In this document: positions 62,413-64,000 of the stretch, piece by piece
Layout: every line of letters begins with the position of its first letter
Position numbering within the stretch: the first letter of the stretch is position 1
Assembly: GCA_038252405.1 (NCBI GenBank)
Contig: JBBSAJ010000007.1
Location: 1-64,000, forward strand
Direction of reading: 5' to 3'
DNA length: 64,000 bases
From: DATCDE01 sp038252405
GTDB lineage: Bacteria; Actinomycetota; Actinomycetes; Prado026
Translations under genes and position numbers: made by a program
The notes under the pieces: generated by a model
Databases searched by the model: none
What the model was told of the DNA's origin: nothing
Seen by the model: the letters and a program-made list of their open reading frames with translations, nothing else

Positions 62413-63300
62413 ATGACCTCGACCGACGTCCTGGGGCTGGCCCCGGTCGCACTGTCCCCGTCCCGGACGGCGGACTTCCTGACCTGCCCCCTGCTCTACC
62501 GGTTCCGGGTGGTCGACCGGTTGCCGGAGCCGGCGAGCGTGGCGGCCACCCGCGGCACCGTGGTGCACGCCGTTCTGGAGCGGCTGTTCGACCTGCCCGC
62601 GGTGGAGCGCACCCTCGAGCAGGCCAGCGCCCTTCTCGGTCCGCAGTGGCGGCGGCTGCTCGAGTCCGAGCCCGAGCTCGGCGCGCTGTTCGACGGCGCC
62701 GACGCGGACGCGGACGCCGCGCTGGCCGAGTTCCTGGCCGGCGCCGAGCGGCTGCTGGGCAGCTACTTCGAGCTGGAGGACCCGAGCCGGCTGGAGCCCG
62801 CCGACCGCGAGCTGTACGTCGAGGCGACGCTGCCGTCGGGGCTGACCCTGCGCGGCTACGTGGACCGGCTCGACGTCGCGCCGAGCGGTGACCTGCGGGT
62901 GGTCGACTACAAGACCGGGAAGGCCCCGAAGGCCGGCTTCGAGGCCAAGGCGCTGTTCCAGATGCGCTTCTACGCGCTGGTGCTGTGGCGCACCCGCGGG
63001 GTGGTGCCGCGGCTGCTGCAGCTGCTGTACCTGGGCAGCGGCGAGGTGCTGCGCTACCAGCCGGATGAAGCCGACCTGCTGGCCACCGAGCGCAAGGTGC
63101 ACGCGGTGTGGGCCGCCATCAGCAAGGCGGCCGAGACCGGCGACTGGCGACCCAGCCCGTCCCGGCTGTGCGACTGGTGCGCCCACCAGGCCCTGTGCCC
63201 GGAGTTCGGGGGCACCCCGCCGCCGCTGCCGGTGCCGGACACCCCCGCGGACCCCGACGCCGAGCTGCCCTCCCCGCGGACCCCGGTCGACGAGGTCTGA
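62413..63300 (+). CDS. RecB-family PD-(D/E)XK exonuclease
   Basis: A 295-residue nuclease of the Cas4/AddB-like group. GTVVHAVLE, GYVDRLDVAP and LRVVDYKTGK hold the His, Asp, Asp/Lys active site. FLTCPLLYRF and LCDWCAHQALCPEF give four Cys that likely bind a 4Fe-4S cluster, as in Cas4. It is the counterpart of Rv2119, next to trmI in the same order. No cas gene or CRISPR is near, so a repair role is more likely than adaptation. Confidence 0.9.
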   Translation: MTSTDVLGLAPVALSPSRTADFLTCPLLYRFRVVDRLPEPASVAATRGTVVHAVLERLFDLPAVERTLEQASALLGPQWRRLLESEPELGALFDGADADADAALAEFLAGAERLLGSYFELEDPSRLEPADRELYVEATLPSGLTLRGYVDRLDVAPSGDLRVVDYKTGKAPKAGFEAKALFQMRFYALVLWRTRGVVPRLLQLLYLGSGEVLRYQPDEADLLATERKVHAVWAAISKAAETGDWRPSPSRLCDWCAHQALCPEFGGTPPPLPVPDTPADPDAELPSPRTPVDEV

Positions 63301-63367
63301 CCGGTCAGGGTCCGGTCCGGAACAACCCCGAGGACGGGACCGTCCCATGCCCCCTAGGCTCGGCGGC

Positions 63368-64000
63368 GTGAGCGACCAGACGAAGCAGCCGCAGCCCCTC
63401 TCCGCCGCACCCGCCAGCAGTGCGGCCCGGGCGGAGCACCTCAGCAAGGTCTACGGCGAGGGTGACACCCGCGTCGTCGCCCTGGACGACGTCAGCGTGT
63501 CCCTCGAGCGGTCCCGCTACACCGCGATCATGGGGCCGTCCGGCTCCGGCAAGTCCACCCTCATGCACTGCCTGGCCGGCCTCGACTCGGCGTCCAGCGG
63601 CCAGGTGTTCATCGGGGACGCCGACCTCACCACGCTGGGCGACGACGACCTGACCAAGCTGCGCCGGGACAAGGTCGGCTTCGTCTTCCAGAGCTTCAAC
63701 CTGCTGCCGACCCTCACGGCGCTGGAGAACATCACGCTGCCGATGGACATCGCCGGGAACAAGCCGGACCAGGCATGGCTGGACCAGGTCATCGACACGG
63801 TGAGCCTGCGCGACCGGCTGCGCCACAAGCCCACCCAGCTGTCCGGCGGGCAGCAGCAGCGGGTGGCCGTGGCCCGCGCGCTGGCCTCCCGGCCGGAGGT
63901 CATCTTCGCCGACGAGCCGACCGGGAACCTCGACTCGCACTCCGGCGCCGAGGTGCTCGGCTTCCTGCGCTCCTCGGTCGACAACCTCGGCCAGACCGTG
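63368..64000 (+). CDS. ABC transporter ATP-binding protein (MacB/LolD type), 3' end cut
   Basis: The window ends 211 codons in. Walker A is GPSGSGKSTLMHCLAGL, the Q-loop FVFQSFNLLP, the signature LSGGQQQR and Walker B VIFADEPTGNLD. The FQSFNLLPTLTALENI segment is typical of ATPases paired with an FtsX-type permease (MacB/LolCDE/FtsE group), whose gene would follow outside the window. Start GTG 63368. Confidence 0.92.
   Translation, partial: MSDQTKQPQPLSAAPASSAARAEHLSKVYGEGDTRVVALDDVSVSLERSRYTAIMGPSGSGKSTLMHCLAGLDSASSGQVFIGDADLTTLGDDDLTKLRRDKVGFVFQSFNLLPTLTALENITLPMDIAGNKPDQAWLDQVIDTVSLRDRLRHKPTQLSGGQQQRVAVARALASRPEVIFADEPTGNLDSHSGAEVLGFLRSSVDNLGQTV

Noticed and set aside
62413..63300. Cas4-like protein as sign of a CRISPR system
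   Set aside because: No cas1, cas2 or repeat-spacer array is present, and the gene has a conserved place next to trmI in mycobacteria.

Overview
The window is a 64-kb piece of chromosome from a high-GC Gram-positive bacterium (Actinomycetia). The complete Pup-proteasome system (arc, dop, pup, prcB, prcA, pafA, pafB, pafC), rbpA, the garA/ftsR cluster, polyprenol-mannose synthase and frequent GTG starts with 4-bp gene overlaps all point there. Gene order over two long blocks matches Mycobacterium tuberculosis (the Rv1822-Rv1832 block and the Rv2092c-Rv2119 block), but the lysine aminomutase genes and a GTG-rich GC-extreme style suggest a non-mycobacterial lineage; I cannot fix the family. No rRNA, tRNA, CRISPR array or transposase was seen.

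Layout. 1-2.3 kb: a cut-off phospholipase D gene and a PAP2 phosphatase, then a decayed 0.47-kb gap with the tail of a dead phosphoesterase gene flanked by copies of a palindromic repeat. 2.3-14.6 kb: plus-strand block with a CDP-alcohol phosphatidyltransferase, a nucleotidyltransferase with a degenerate phosphomannomutase half, the DUF881-sbp-DUF881-gcvH-garA-ftsR-nuclease-merR run, and gcvP behind a glycine riboswitch. 14.6-17.6 kb: small metabolic genes. At 17657-17684 lies a strong match to the actinobacterial dif consensus; 15 of 18 genes to its left are on the plus strand and 35 of 48 to its right are on the minus strand, so this is probably the replication terminus. A VapBC toxin-antitoxin pair sits directly beside it.

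18.4-27 kb: ctaG, fhs, a glycerophosphodiesterase, a UMF1-type transporter, rbpA with an exact SigR-like promoter, fxsA, and adjacent ppm1 and lnt genes. 27.3-34.8 kb: a lysine fermentation locus with lysine 2,3-aminomutase divergent from a translationally coupled operon kdd - amidohydrolase - kamD - kamE - kal, with an Lrp-type regulator next to it. The cleavage enzyme Kce is not in the window, and a YtcJ-like amidohydrolase stands in the operon instead. 34.8-40.2 kb: lipid and peptide genes, including an acyl-ACP desaturase with a perfect operator-like palindrome upstream.

40.2-63.3 kb: the block helY - dagK - tatC - tatA - zinc ribbon - pafC - pafB - FKBP - pafA - prcA - prcB - pup, then dop - arc - CPBP protease - secreted protein - trmI - M50 protease, and a RecB-like nuclease. 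Between pup and dop, which are normally neighbours, a five-gene plus-strand cassette is inserted: a Pro/Ala/Thr-rich exported protein, ApbE flavin transferase, a ferric-reductase-like membrane protein, a NuoF-like flavoprotein and a small ferredoxin. It looks like a compact route for electrons from NAD(P)H through flavin and Fe-S centres to the membrane and cell surface. The window ends inside an ABC transporter ATPase gene.
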